From Streptomyces sp. SirexAA-E (lineage in GTDB: Bacteria; Actinomycetota; Actinomycetes; Streptomycetales; Streptomycetaceae): a DNA stretch of 64,000 nt. Where the stretch lies: positions 6,138,001 to 6,202,000 of the forward strand of contig NC_015953.1 of the NCBI RefSeq assembly GCF_000177195.2, read 5' to 3'. The notes beneath the pieces are model-generated. The model was given only the letters and a program-made list of their open reading frames with translations, ran no database searches and had not been told where the DNA came from. Both the position numbers and the translations under genes were made by a program. Below, in pieces: positions 1 to 8,983 of the stretch; the stretch's first letter is position 1; each line of letters opens with the position of its first letter.

Positions 1-2558
1 CGTCAGGATCCGTACGGGTCGGCGGCACCGACGTACGCGCGCTGACCACTGCCTCCCTGCGCTCCCGCATCGGTTTCGTCTTCGAGGAGAGCCTGCTGCT
101 CTCCGACACCGTGCGCGCCAACATCGCGTACGGCGTCCCGGACGCCACCGACGAGCAGATCCGCCGGGCCGCCCGTACCGCCCGCGCCGACGAGTTCATC
201 GAACGGCTTCCCCTCGGCTACGACACCGTGGTGGGCGAGCAGGGGCTCACCCTCTCCGGAGGGCAGCGCCAGCGCCTCGCCCTGGCCCGCGCCCTGGTGG
301 GCGACCCGGCCGTCCTCGTCCTGGACGACGCCACCTCGGCCATCGACGCCCGGGTCGAGGCGGAGATCCACGCCGCGCTGCACGACACCACCCGCCGCCG
401 CACCACCCTGGTCGTCGCGCACCGCAGATCCACGCTGGAGCTCGCCGACCGGATCGCCGTACTGGACGGGGGACGGGTCGCCGACACCGGCACCCTGGAC
501 GAACTCCGTTCCCGCTCCCCCCTGTTCCGGACCCTGCTCTCGGCCGCCGACGGTCCGCAGGACAGGGTGGAGCCGCCCGCGGCGGCGCCGGCCGGCGGGG
601 TCACCGCCCATCTGTGGAAGCGCGCCGAGAACGCCGACACCGAGACCGAGGAGGGCACCGCCGTGCGCGCCGCCCAGTCCCTCGCCGAGGCGGCGGCCAC
701 CTCCGGCCCGGGCCGGGGCGGGCCCGGCGGCGGGGTGCTCGGCTCCGCCCCGGCGAGCGCCGAACTGATGGCGGGCCTCGCCCGGATGCCCCTGCCCGCG
801 GCGGACCCGGAGGTCTCCACCGGGCAGGCGGTCGCCGCCGACCCGGACTTCCACCTCGGCAGCCTGCTGCGGCCGTTGCGGCTGCCCCTGCTGGCGGGCC
901 TGCTGCTGGTCGCCCTGGACGCCGGTGCGCAGATCGCGGTCCCCGTCCTCGTACGGCACGGAGTGGACCACGGTGTGGCCCGGCAGGCGGGCGGGGTGCT
1001 GTTCGCCGCAGCCGCGGCGGCCGCCGTCGTGGTCGCCGTGAACTGGCTGATCGGCGTCGCCCAGGTGCGGACGACCGGACGCACCGGCGAACGGCTCCTC
1101 TACACCCTGCGGGTGAAGACCTTCGCGCAGCTCCAGCGCCTGGGGCTCGACTACTACGAGCGGGAACCCGCCGGCCGGATCATGACCCGCATGACCACCG
1201 ATGTGGACGCCCTGTCCAACTTCCTGCAGACCGGGCTGATCACCGCGGTGGTGAGCCTGCTGACCGTCCTCGGCGTCCTCGTCGCGCTCCTCCTCATCGA
1301 CGCGCACCTGGCCGTCGTCCTGTTCGTGGCACTGCCGGTGCTGATCGGCGCGACCGCCCTGTTCCGGCACCATTCCGTCCCCGCCTACCGGGAGGCCCGG
1401 GAGCGCGTCAGCGCCGTCAACGCCTGCCTCCAGGAGAACGTCACCGCCATCCGCGTCACCCAGGCGTTCCGCCGGGAGGAGCGCAACGCCCGCGACTTCG
1501 CCGAGCTCGCCTGGTCCTTCCGCACCTCACGGCTGCGCGCCCAGCGCTACATGGGCACCTTCTTCCCGTTCGTGGAATTCCTCGGCACCCTGTCCGGAGC
1601 CGCGGTGCTCGTCGTCGGCGCGGGCCAGGTCCGGGCGGGCGAGCTGAGCGCGGGCACCCTCATCGCCTTCCTCCTCTACGTCGAACTGTTCTTCTCACCG
1701 ATCCAGCAGCTCTCCCAGGTGTTCGACGGCTACCAGCAGGCCGTCATCGGCCTCGGGCGGCTCCGCTCGCTGATGCGGACCCCGGCCGGCACCCCGCCCG
1801 CCGACGATCCCCGTCCCGTCGGCGCACTGCGCGGAGAGGTCGAGTTCGACGAGGTCTCCTTCGGCTACGCGGGCGGCGGCGGACAGGAGGTGCTGCACGG
1901 TCTGTCGCTGCGCGTCGCCCCCGGCGAGACCGTCGCCCTGGTCGGTGCCACCGGGGCGGGCAAGTCGACCGTCGTCAAGCTCCTGGCCCGGTTCCACGAC
2001 CCGACCGCCGGTACGGTCCGGGTCGACGGCCAGGACCTGCGCGACCTCGACCTGACCGGATACCGCCGCAGGCTGGGACTCGTACCGCAGGAGGCCCACC
2101 TCTTCAGCGGCACCGTCCGGGACGCCATCGCCTACGGGCGCCCCGACGCCACCGACGCCGAGGTCGAGGCGGCGGCCCGGGCCGTCGGAGCGCACGAGAT
2201 GATCGCCGGCCTGCGGCTCGGCTACCTCCAGCCGGTGGGGGAGCGGGGCAGGGGACTGTCCGCCGGGCAGCGCCAGCTCCTCGCCCTGGCCCGCGCCGAG
2301 CTCGTCGACCCGGACCTCCTGCTCCTCGACGAGGCCACCGCCTCGCTGGACCTGGCGACCGAACGCCGGGTCGCCGCCGCCACGGACGCGCTGTCCCGGC
2401 GGCGTACGACCGTGGTCGTGGCCCACCGGCTGACGACCGCCGCCCGCGCCGACCGCGTCGTCGTCCTGGACGCCGGAACCGTGGTCGAGACGGGCACGCA
2501 CACCTCACTGCTGGCCGCGCGAGGCACCTACCACCGTCTGTGGGAGGCCTTCCGGTAG
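1..2558 (+). CDS. Fused heterodimer-type ABC exporter (NBD1-TMD2-NBD2 visible), 5' truncated
   Basis: The gene enters from the left edge; the open frame begins at base 3 and 851 residues are visible. The first ~150 residues are the C-terminal half of a first nucleotide-binding domain (signature LSGGQ, Walker B VLVLDDATS). A disordered linker follows, then a six-helix exporter membrane domain (about residues 280-575) and a complete second NBD with Walker A GATGAGKST, signature LSAGQ and Walker B LLLLDEATAS. The missing 5' part should encode the first membrane domain and Walker A. The two ATP sites are unequal: NBD1 has Asp for the catalytic Glu and NBD2 has an altered signature, the known arrangement of asymmetric exporters in which one site binds ATP but hydrolyses poorly. 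It acts in the plasma membrane; the substrate (lipid, drug or peptide) cannot be told from sequence. Confidence 0.9.
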   Translation, partial: SGSVRVGGTDVRALTTASLRSRIGFVFEESLLLSDTVRANIAYGVPDATDEQIRRAARTARADEFIERLPLGYDTVVGEQGLTLSGGQRQRLALARALVGDPAVLVLDDATSAIDARVEAEIHAALHDTTRRRTTLVVAHRRSTLELADRIAVLDGGRVADTGTLDELRSRSPLFRTLLSAADGPQDRVEPPAAAPAGGVTAHLWKRAENADTETEEGTAVRAAQSLAEAAATSGPGRGGPGGGVLGSAPASAELMAGLARMPLPAADPEVSTGQAVAADPDFHLGSLLRPLRLPLLAGLLLVALDAGAQIAVPVLVRHGVDHGVARQAGGVLFAAAAAAAVVVAVNWLIGVAQVRTTGRTGERLLYTLRVKTFAQLQRLGLDYYEREPAGRIMTRMTTDVDALSNFLQTGLITAVVSLLTVLGVLVALLLIDAHLAVVLFVALPVLIGATALFRHHSVPAYREARERVSAVNACLQENVTAIRVTQAFRREERNARDFAELAWSFRTSRLRAQRYMGTFFPFVEFLGTLSGAAVLVVGAGQVRAGELSAGTLIAFLLYVELFFSPIQQLSQVFDGYQQAVIGLGRLRSLMRTPAGTPPADDPRPVGALRGEVEFDEVSFGYAGGGGQEVLHGLSLRVAPGETVALVGATGAGKSTVVKLLARFHDPTAGTVRVDGQDLRDLDLTGYRRRLGLVPQEAHLFSGTVRDAIAYGRPDATDAEVEAAARAVGAHEMIAGLRLGYLQPVGERGRGLSAGQRQLLALARAELVDPDLLLLDEATASLDLATERRVAAATDALSRRRTTVVVAHRLTTAARADRVVVLDAGTVVETGTHTSLLAARGTYHRLWEAFR

Positions 2559-2632
2559 ACCGGGAGCCCCGCCGTGGCGGACGGCCCCACCACCCACCCC
2601 ACCACCGACGCACTCGTCAAGGAGAACGCAGG

Positions 2633-3667
2633 ATGACGGAGTACCGCACCCTCGGGCGCACCGGCGTGAAGGTCAGCCCGCTGGCCCTGGGCACCATGAT
2701 GTTCGGCCCCCGCGGCAACCCCGACCACGACGACAGCATCAGGATCATCCACCACGCGCTGGACTCGGGCATCAACTTCGTCGACACCGCCGACGTCTAC
2801 TCGGCGGGGGAGTCCGAGGTCATCGTCGGCAAGGCCCTCGCCGGGGGCCGGCGTGACGACGTGGTGCTGGCCACCAAGTTCCACGGAAGTCTCGGCGACG
2901 ACCCCAACGAGCGGGGCAACAGCCGCCGCTGGATCATCCGCGAGGTCGAGAACAGCCTGCGCCGGCTCGGCACCGACTGGATCGACCTCTACCAGGTGCA
3001 CCGCCCCGAGCCGGACACCGACTTCGACGAGACCCTCGGAGCGCTCTCCGACCTCGTCCACCAGGGAAAGATCCGCTACATCGGCACCTCGACCTTCGAG
3101 CCCTCCTCGATCGTCGAGGGCCAGTGGCTGGCCGAGCGCCGGGGCCGCGAACGCGTGGTGACCGAGCAGCCCCCGTACTCCCTGCTGGCCCGGGGCATCG
3201 AACGCGAGGTCCTGCCCGTCGCGCAGCGGTACGGACTCGGGGTGCTGTCCTGGAGCCCGCTGGCCGGCGGCTGGCTCTCCGGCCGCTACCGCACGGGCGC
3301 CGAGCAGCCCGCGTCCAGCCGTACCGCCCGCCAGGCGGCCCGTTTCGACATCGGTGCCCCGGAGAACGCCGCCAAGCTGGCCGCCGCCGACGCGCTGGCC
3401 CGGCTCGCGGAGGACGCCGGACTCACCCTCGTGCAGCTCGCCCTGGGCTTCGTCCTCGAACACCCGGCAGTCACCTCGGCGATCATCGGCCCGCGCACCT
3501 TCGAACAGCTGGACAGCCAGCTGGGCGCGGACAAGGTGCGGCTGAGCCGGGACGTCCTGGACCGCATCGACGAGATCGTGCCGCCCGGCACCAACCTCTC
3601 GGCGCGCGACGCGGGTTACGTCCCGCCCGCGCTCACCGAACCGGCGCTGCGCAGGCGGACCGCCTAG
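2633..3667 (+). CDS. Aldo/keto reductase, YajO/Tas-like
   Basis: A 344-residue NADPH-dependent aldo/keto reductase. The start MTEYRTLGRTGVKVSPL is typical, and the tetrad is visible as Asp and Tyr in DTADVYS, Lys in ATKFH and His in YQVHRPEPD. The C-terminal IIGPRTFEQL binds the cofactor. The ATG follows AAGGAGAACGCAGG, a good ribosome site. It lies 74 bases downstream of the ABC exporter on the same strand and may be cotranscribed. Its stop overlaps that of the convergent VOC gene by four bases. The natural aldehyde or ketone substrate is unknown. Confidence 0.92.
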   Translation: MTEYRTLGRTGVKVSPLALGTMMFGPRGNPDHDDSIRIIHHALDSGINFVDTADVYSAGESEVIVGKALAGGRRDDVVLATKFHGSLGDDPNERGNSRRWIIREVENSLRRLGTDWIDLYQVHRPEPDTDFDETLGALSDLVHQGKIRYIGTSTFEPSSIVEGQWLAERRGRERVVTEQPPYSLLARGIEREVLPVAQRYGLGVLSWSPLAGGWLSGRYRTGAEQPASSRTARQAARFDIGAPENAAKLAAADALARLAEDAGLTLVQLALGFVLEHPAVTSAIIGPRTFEQLDSQLGADKVRLSRDVLDRIDEIVPPGTNLSARDAGYVPPALTEPALRRRTA

Positions 3668-4068
3668 ACGGTCTTTGCCGGCCGGGCCGGGTACACGGCC
3701 AGGGAGAACGAGTGCCCGGCCGGATCGGTGTAGACACGGGCGTCGCGCGGGCCGCTGTTGCTGTCACCCGTGTCCACCGGCCGGGCGCCGAGGCCGATCG
3801 CCTCGCGCTCGGCCTCGTCCATGTCCCCCGGGTCCACCAGGATGCGCAGATGCGCCTGGTGGGCGTCCTCCGGGCGGGGCCAGCTCGGCGGCGCGTAGCC
3901 GTGGTCGCGGCGGACGGCCAGGTGCACACCCGCGTTCCCGACGACCTCGACGAAGTCGGGATCGCTCCCGATCCGTGTCTCGGCGCCGAGGAGCTCGGCA
4001 TAGAAGTCCGCGAGCTCCAGAGGCTCGGCACAGTCCAGGACGAGGACGCTCGTTTTCCCCACAGTCAT
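3664..4068 (-). CDS. VOC-family (glyoxalase/bleomycin-resistance fold) protein
   Basis: A 134-residue vicinal-oxygen-chelate protein. MTVGKTSVLVLDCAEPLELADFY opens the first beta-alpha-beta module, and DARVYTDPAGHSFSLAVYP is the usual closing strand pair. It is a single two-module unit of the size of small glyoxalase-like proteins in Streptomyces. The start is supported by GAAGG about seven bases upstream. It is convergent with the aldo/keto reductase and its TAG shares four bases with that gene's TAG. VOC members bind metals, sequester drugs or isomerise; nothing here fixes the ligand. Confidence 0.85.
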   Translation of the reverse strand: MTVGKTSVLVLDCAEPLELADFYAELLGAETRIGSDPDFVEVVGNAGVHLAVRRDHGYAPPSWPRPEDAHQAHLRILVDPGDMDEAEREAIGLGARPVDTGDSNSGPRDARVYTDPAGHSFSLAVYPARPAKTV

Positions 4069-4252
4069 GCCTTCACCGATACCCCCGACGGGGCGCCGCA
4101 CGCCGACGGTCCCGGCCACTTCCGCCCCGTCCGGCCGGCCGGGGCCCCGGGCCACCCGGATGCCGGGTACACGCGGCTGACAGGGGAGCGCGGGCACACC
4201 GGGCGGCGCGCCCGGGACCGGGAAGGGCCGGCCGCGGCCTAGGGTGCGGGTC

Positions 4253-5758
4253 ATGGCTGAGAGCAAGGGGCACCGGGACACGGACTCGACCGGTTCCGGC
4301 CCGTCCGACCCCCGTCGCTGGCGGGCCCTCGGCGTCTGTCTGGTCGCCGGGTTCATGACGCTGCTCGACGTGTCCATCGTCAATGTGGCACTGCCCTCCA
4401 TCAAGGAGGGCCTCGACACCCCGGAGTCCGACCTCCAGTGGGTGCTGTCCGGGTACGCCCTCGCCTTCGGGCTGGTCCTCATCCCGGGCGGCAGACTCGG
4501 TGACGCACGGGGCCGGCGCGTGGTCTTCATGACGGGGCTCGCCCTGTTCACCCTGGCCTCGGCGGCCTGCGGGGCCGCCCAGTCCAGTACCTGGCTCGTC
4601 GTCGCCCGCCTCATCCAGGGCGCGGCGGGCGGACTGCTCTCCCCGCAGATCTCCGCGCTGATCCAGCAGATGTTCTCGGGGCGTGAACGCGGCCGTGCCT
4701 TCGGCATGTTCGGCACCGTGGTCGGCATCTCCACCGCCGTCGGCCCGCTGCTGGGCGGGGTGCTGATCCAGGTCGCCGGGGCCGACGAGGGCTGGCGCTG
4801 GGTCTTCTACGTCAACCTGCCCATCGGCGCCGTCTGTCTGCTGCTGGCCCACCGGCTGCTGCCCGACACACCGCACGCGGGCCGGGTACGGCCGCGCGAC
4901 CTGGATCCGTTCGGCGTGCTGCTGCTCGGCGCCGGGGTACTCGTCCTGCTGCTGCCGTTCGTCCAGGCCCAGCAGTGGCCGGGCAACGGCAAGTGGCTGC
5001 TCGTGCCGGTCGCCGTCCTGCTGCTCGCCGCGTTCGTCGGCTGGGAGGCGCGCTGCACACGGCGCGGGGTACAACCCGTCCTCGACCTCGGGCTCTTCCG
5101 GTTCCGGTCGTTCTGGCTGGGCTGCCTGATGATCCTGCTGTACTTCGCCGGGTTCACCTCGATCTTCTTCATCAGCACCCTCTACCTCCAGTCCGGACTG
5201 CACTACAGCGCCCTGGAGGCCGGGCTCGCCATCACCCCGTTCGCGCTCGGCGCGGGCGGTTCGGCGAGCATCGGCGGGCGGCTCGTGCACCGCTACGGAC
5301 GGCCGCTGATCGTGGTGGGCCTGACCATGGTCGCGGCGGGGCTGGGGCTGACCGCGATGGCCGTCCACCTGGTGCCCGGCCGGGGCGCGGGCCTCGCGAT
5401 GGCCGCCCCGCTGCTGCTGGCCGGACTCGGCAGCGGTCTGGTCATCGCCCCCAACCAGACGCTCACCCTGTCCGAGGTGCCGGTCCGCAACGCGGGCAGC
5501 GCCGGGGGCACCCTCCAGACCAGCCAGCGCGTCGGATCGGCCATCGGTATCGCGGCGGTCGGCTCGGTCTTCTTCGCCCAGCTGGGCCGCGACGCCTGGG
5601 CCGACGCCTACGACCACGGGCTGATCGTGTCCGTCGCGTTCGTCCTCGCCGGGCTGATCGTCGCCCTCGCCGATGTCGGAGCCGGTCGACGGGGAAGGAG
5701 ACGCCAGGAGGTACGGGACACCCCTCAAGCAACCGATCCGCCGAGGAGCGAGACGTGA
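4253..5758 (+). CDS. MFS drug exporter, DHA2 (EmrB/QacA) family
   Basis: A membrane protein of about 501 residues with the 14-helix DHA2 pattern. Diagnostic segments are LLDVSIVNVALPSI in helix 1, LQWVLSGYALAFGLVLIPGGRLGD (motif A region) and GAAGGLLSPQISALIQQMF with the antiporter-type motif after it. It should export a hydrophobic compound using the proton gradient. The ATG has a weak ribosome site; a GTG nine bases earlier (4244) is a possible alternative. Its TGA overlaps the GTG of the GST-like gene (GTGA), so the two are probably translationally coupled, suggesting a joint detoxification role. Confidence 0.9.
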   Translation: MAESKGHRDTDSTGSGPSDPRRWRALGVCLVAGFMTLLDVSIVNVALPSIKEGLDTPESDLQWVLSGYALAFGLVLIPGGRLGDARGRRVVFMTGLALFTLASAACGAAQSSTWLVVARLIQGAAGGLLSPQISALIQQMFSGRERGRAFGMFGTVVGISTAVGPLLGGVLIQVAGADEGWRWVFYVNLPIGAVCLLLAHRLLPDTPHAGRVRPRDLDPFGVLLLGAGVLVLLLPFVQAQQWPGNGKWLLVPVAVLLLAAFVGWEARCTRRGVQPVLDLGLFRFRSFWLGCLMILLYFAGFTSIFFISTLYLQSGLHYSALEAGLAITPFALGAGGSASIGGRLVHRYGRPLIVVGLTMVAAGLGLTAMAVHLVPGRGAGLAMAAPLLLAGLGSGLVIAPNQTLTLSEVPVRNAGSAGGTLQTSQRVGSAIGIAAVGSVFFAQLGRDAWADAYDHGLIVSVAFVLAGLIVALADVGAGRRGRRRQEVRDTPQATDPPRSET

Positions 5759-6804
5759 GCAGCACACCTTCAGCCCAGGAGTCCGACGACCGGGACCCGA
5801 ACGGGAACAGCTCGTACGGCCACAAGCCCTTCAAGCGGTCCCGCAGCCACTTCGCCGACCGGATCACCGCCGACGGGCGGGACGGCTGGCCCGTCGAGGC
5901 GGGACGCTACCGGCTCGTCGTCAGCCGGGCCTGTCCCTGGGCGAGCCGGGCCCTCGTCTCCCGCCGCCTCCTCGGCCTGGAGAGCGCCCTCTCGCTGGCC
6001 GTCGCCGACCCGCTCCAGGACGACCGCAGCTGGCGCTTCACCCTCGACGAGGGCGGCCGGGACCCGGTGCTCGGCATCCGCTACCTGAGCGAGGCGTACG
6101 AGGCCCGGGAGCACGACCACCCCGGCGGGGTCAGCGTGCCCGCGATCGTCGACATCCCGAGCAAGGCCCTGGTGACCAACGACTACCAGCAGATCACCCT
6201 CGACCTGGCCACCGAGTGGACCGGCCTGCACCGCCCCGGCGCCCCCGACCTCTACCCCGAACGGCTGCGCGACGAGATCGACGAGGTGATGGAGGGCATC
6301 TACCGGGACGTCAACAACGGTGTCTACCGGGCCGGATTCGCCGGCGAGCAGGGGGAGTACGAGGCCGCGTACGTCGACGTGTTCCGCCGCCTGGACCTGG
6401 TCTCCGAACGGCTCGCCGGACAGCGCTACCTGGTCGGGGACACCCTCACCGAGGCGGACATCAGGCTCTTCACCACCCTGGTGCGGTTCGACGCCGTCTA
6501 CCACGGCCACTTCAAGTGCAACCGGAACAAGCTCACCGAGGACCCGGTCCTGTGGGCGTACGTCCGCGACCTCTACCAGACGCCGGGATTCGGCGACACC
6601 GTCGACTTCGACCACATCAAGCAGCACTACTACCGCGTGCACACCGGCATCAACCCGACCGGCATCGTGCCGCTCGGCCCCGATCCGTCCGGCTGGCTGG
6701 CCCCGCACCACCGCGAGGAGCTGGGCGGCCGCCCGTTCGGCGACGGGACCCCGCCCGGGCCGGTCCCGCCCGGCGAGGAGGTACCGGCCCGCGGCAAGCC
6801 CTGA
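5755..6804 (+). CDS. Glutathionyl-hydroquinone reductase-like GST (Xi class, ECM4/YqjG family)
   Basis: A 349-residue member of the Xi-class glutathione transferase family. The active-site Cys lies in SRACPWASR, matching the family CPWA motif, and the long all-helical C-terminal domain contains VGDTLTEADIRLFTTLVRFD followed by YHGHFKCN, another family hallmark. Family enzymes reductively remove a thiol from quinone conjugates. Streptomycetes make mycothiol rather than glutathione, so the thiol used here is an open question. The GTG start overlaps the exporter stop and has GAGGAGCG upstream. The upstream drug exporter suggests a shared role against quinones. Confidence 0.88.
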   Translation: MSSTPSAQESDDRDPNGNSSYGHKPFKRSRSHFADRITADGRDGWPVEAGRYRLVVSRACPWASRALVSRRLLGLESALSLAVADPLQDDRSWRFTLDEGGRDPVLGIRYLSEAYEAREHDHPGGVSVPAIVDIPSKALVTNDYQQITLDLATEWTGLHRPGAPDLYPERLRDEIDEVMEGIYRDVNNGVYRAGFAGEQGEYEAAYVDVFRRLDLVSERLAGQRYLVGDTLTEADIRLFTTLVRFDAVYHGHFKCNRNKLTEDPVLWAYVRDLYQTPGFGDTVDFDHIKQHYYRVHTGINPTGIVPLGPDPSGWLAPHHREELGGRPFGDGTPPGPVPPGEEVPARGKP

Positions 6805-6858
6805 CGCGGGATCAGGCCCCCTGCACTTGTGCGGTGTACGGGGCCGCCCCCGCCGGGC

Positions 6859-7740
6859 TCACTTCACCCGGGGCGCCGGTTCCTGGCCGCCGGACGCCAG
6901 CGGGGAGCGCGCCAGGATCACACAGCCGACGGCGATCAGCGCCACCCCGATCAGCTGCGGCAGCAGCCACCAACCGCCGCGCACGTGCTCACCGAAGAGC
7001 GTCACACCGTAGGTGATGCTGATCAGCGCGTCCCCCAGAGTCAGCATCGGCTGCACCGCCACCAGCGAGCCGGCCTGCAGCGCGTTCTGGAGGAGGAAGA
7101 GGGCGCCGACGCCCGCCGCGGCGGTGGCGTACAGCTGCCACGCCGTCAGCAGCCCGACGCCACCGTGGCTCTCCAGCCGTGACATGGCGTCCTTCATCAG
7201 CGCCGCCGTCAGCGCGTACCCGCAGGCCGCCGCCAGTCCCAGCAGCGCGGCCCGGGCGTTCCTCCGGGTGGAGAGCGCGGCGGCGATCAGCACGGCCTCG
7301 AAGACCCCGGTCGCCACCAGGGCGGGAATCCAGGCGGCACCGCGCACCTCCTCGGTACCGCCCACCGGTGCGGCCGACGCCATGCCGAGCGCCAGCCCGA
7401 GCGTCACGGCGGCCACCCCGGACCACACCGGGCGCGGCACCCCGACCCGCATGACGAACCCGGCCAGCAGCAGGGTCGCGGGCAGCTCGATCACGAAGAT
7501 GGGCTGGACCACGGCGATCGGCCCGGTGGCCAGCGCCACCGCCTGGCAGACGGCGGCGACGATCACCAGTCCGATGCCGCCCAGCCACACCGGCTGACGC
7601 AGCAGATGGCCCAGCAGCGACAGACGCATCGCGTCGCTGGAGGGGACGTTGAGGGCGGCGCGGCGCTGGAGCACCGAGGCGGACCCGTTGCTGAGCGCGG
7701 TCAGAACGGCGAACAGGACACTGATCACCCGCACCATCAT
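6859..7740 (-). CDS. DMT-superfamily (EamA/NIPA-like) membrane transporter
   Basis: A 293-residue protein with about nine or ten hydrophobic helices across two repeated halves. The first starts VISVLFAVLTALSNGSASVLQ, and the second ends with LIGVALIAVGCVILARS, typical of drug/metabolite transporters. The segment VALATGPIAVVQPIFVIELP resembles the related C-terminal half QAGSLVAVQPMLTLGD. Two adjacent ATG codons (7740, 7737) could start translation; neither has a strong ribosome site. It is divergent from the AlkZ-like gene and convergent with the GST gene. No substrate is indicated. Confidence 0.8.
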   Translation of the reverse strand: MMVRVISVLFAVLTALSNGSASVLQRRAALNVPSSDAMRLSLLGHLLRQPVWLGGIGLVIVAAVCQAVALATGPIAVVQPIFVIELPATLLLAGFVMRVGVPRPVWSGVAAVTLGLALGMASAAPVGGTEEVRGAAWIPALVATGVFEAVLIAAALSTRRNARAALLGLAAACGYALTAALMKDAMSRLESHGGVGLLTAWQLYATAAAGVGALFLLQNALQAGSLVAVQPMLTLGDALISITYGVTLFGEHVRGGWWLLPQLIGVALIAVGCVILARSPLASGGQEPAPRVK

Positions 7741-7832
7741 GGGGGCGAGAGGCCCGTCGGCCGTGGCGCCACGGTCCCGTCCGAGTGTCGGATTCGCGGG
7801 CCGCTGTCGGTGCCCCCGGATAGCGTTCCGCC

Positions 7833-8954
7833 ATGGTCGCGAAGACGAGCCCTCCCGCGCTGTCCAGCCGCGCACTCAACCGGGCCACCCTGGCACGGCA
7901 GTTGCTGCTCCGGCGCACCGCACTCCCGGCCGGGGAGGCGGTCGCCCGGCTCGTCGGCCTCCAGGCACAGAACACCCGGCCCCCCTACTTCCAGCTGCAC
8001 GCCCGGCTGGAGCACTTCGACCCCGCCGAGCTCTCCGCGCTGATGGAGTCGCGGGAGGTCGTCCGGATCGTCACCCTGCGCTCCACCATCCACACCCACA
8101 CCGCCGACGACGCGCTCACCCTGCGGCCCCTGGTCCAGCCGGCCCGCGACCGGGAGCTGAGGATCTTCCGCGGCGGGCTCGCGGGGGTGGACCTGGACCG
8201 GCTCGCCGCCCTGAGCAGGACGCTCGTCGAGGAGCGCCCGCGCACCATGAAGGAGCTGCGGGACGAACTGCTCACCCACTGGCCGGACGCCGAACCGCGC
8301 GCCCTGTCCGCCGCCGCCCGCTGCACACTGCCGCTGGTCCAGATCACCCCGCGCGGGCTGTGGGGGCAGGGCGGGCCGGTCGCGCTCACCACCGCCGAGC
8401 ACTGGCTCGGCCGCCCCGCCGAGCCGGCGCCCGCCCCCGACGACACGGTCCTGCGCTACCTCGGCGCCTTCGGGCCCGCCTCGGTGAAGGACATGCAGAG
8501 GTGGGCCGGACTCACCCGGCTGCGCGAGGTCTTCGAACGGCTGCGGCCCCGGCTGGCCACCTTCCGTGACGCGCACGGCGTCGAACTCTTCGACCTCCCC
8601 GACGCCCCTCGGCCCGATGCCGACACCCCCGCCCCGCCGCGCTTCCTCCCCGAGTTCGACAACGTCCTGCTCGGCCACGAGGACCGGACCCGGATCATTC
8701 CGGCCGCCTACCGCAACCGCAACGGCGTGGGCAACCAGGTCTACGGCTCGGTCCTGTACGACGGGTTCCTCGCGGCGATCTGGCGGGTGGACCGGGCGGA
8801 CGACACCGCGACCGTGACCGTCCAGCTGTTCGCCGATCCCGGCGCGGGCGCGCGTGAGGAGATCACGGGCGAGGCCGTCCGGATGCTGGAGACGATGTCG
8901 GACGCCACCGTGTACGACGTCCGGTACGCCACGTTCGTCGACTTCGGCGACTGA
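7833..8954 (+). CDS. AlkZ/YcaQ-like winged-helix protein (HTH_42), possible DNA glycosylase
   Basis: A 373-residue member of the winged-helix HTH_42 family that includes AlkZ and E. coli YcaQ, glycosylases that unhook bulky adducts and interstrand crosslinks. The family's catalytic Q-x-(Q/D) motif is seen as QAQ in RLVGLQAQNTRPPYF. Other signatures are EVVRIVTLRSTIHTHTADD (DNA-contact region) and LPEFDNVLLGHEDRTRI near the C terminus. No drug-biosynthesis cluster adjoins it, so it is likelier a general repair or AlkX-like paralogue than a self-resistance gene. The ATG lies 92 bases from the divergent transporter start. Confidence 0.85.
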   Translation: MVAKTSPPALSSRALNRATLARQLLLRRTALPAGEAVARLVGLQAQNTRPPYFQLHARLEHFDPAELSALMESREVVRIVTLRSTIHTHTADDALTLRPLVQPARDRELRIFRGGLAGVDLDRLAALSRTLVEERPRTMKELRDELLTHWPDAEPRALSAAARCTLPLVQITPRGLWGQGGPVALTTAEHWLGRPAEPAPAPDDTVLRYLGAFGPASVKDMQRWAGLTRLREVFERLRPRLATFRDAHGVELFDLPDAPRPDADTPAPPRFLPEFDNVLLGHEDRTRIIPAAYRNRNGVGNQVYGSVLYDGFLAAIWRVDRADDTATVTVQLFADPGAGAREEITGEAVRMLETMSDATVYDVRYATFVDFGD

Positions 8955-8983
8955 GCCCCGGCCGTCCCGGGGCACCGCGGGCC

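Noticed and set aside
4073..5767. Long open frame antisense to the DHA2 exporter
   Set aside because: Low-complexity Arg/Gly/Glu/Gln-rich product typical of the complement of a GC-rich gene; no ribosome site or recognisable domain.
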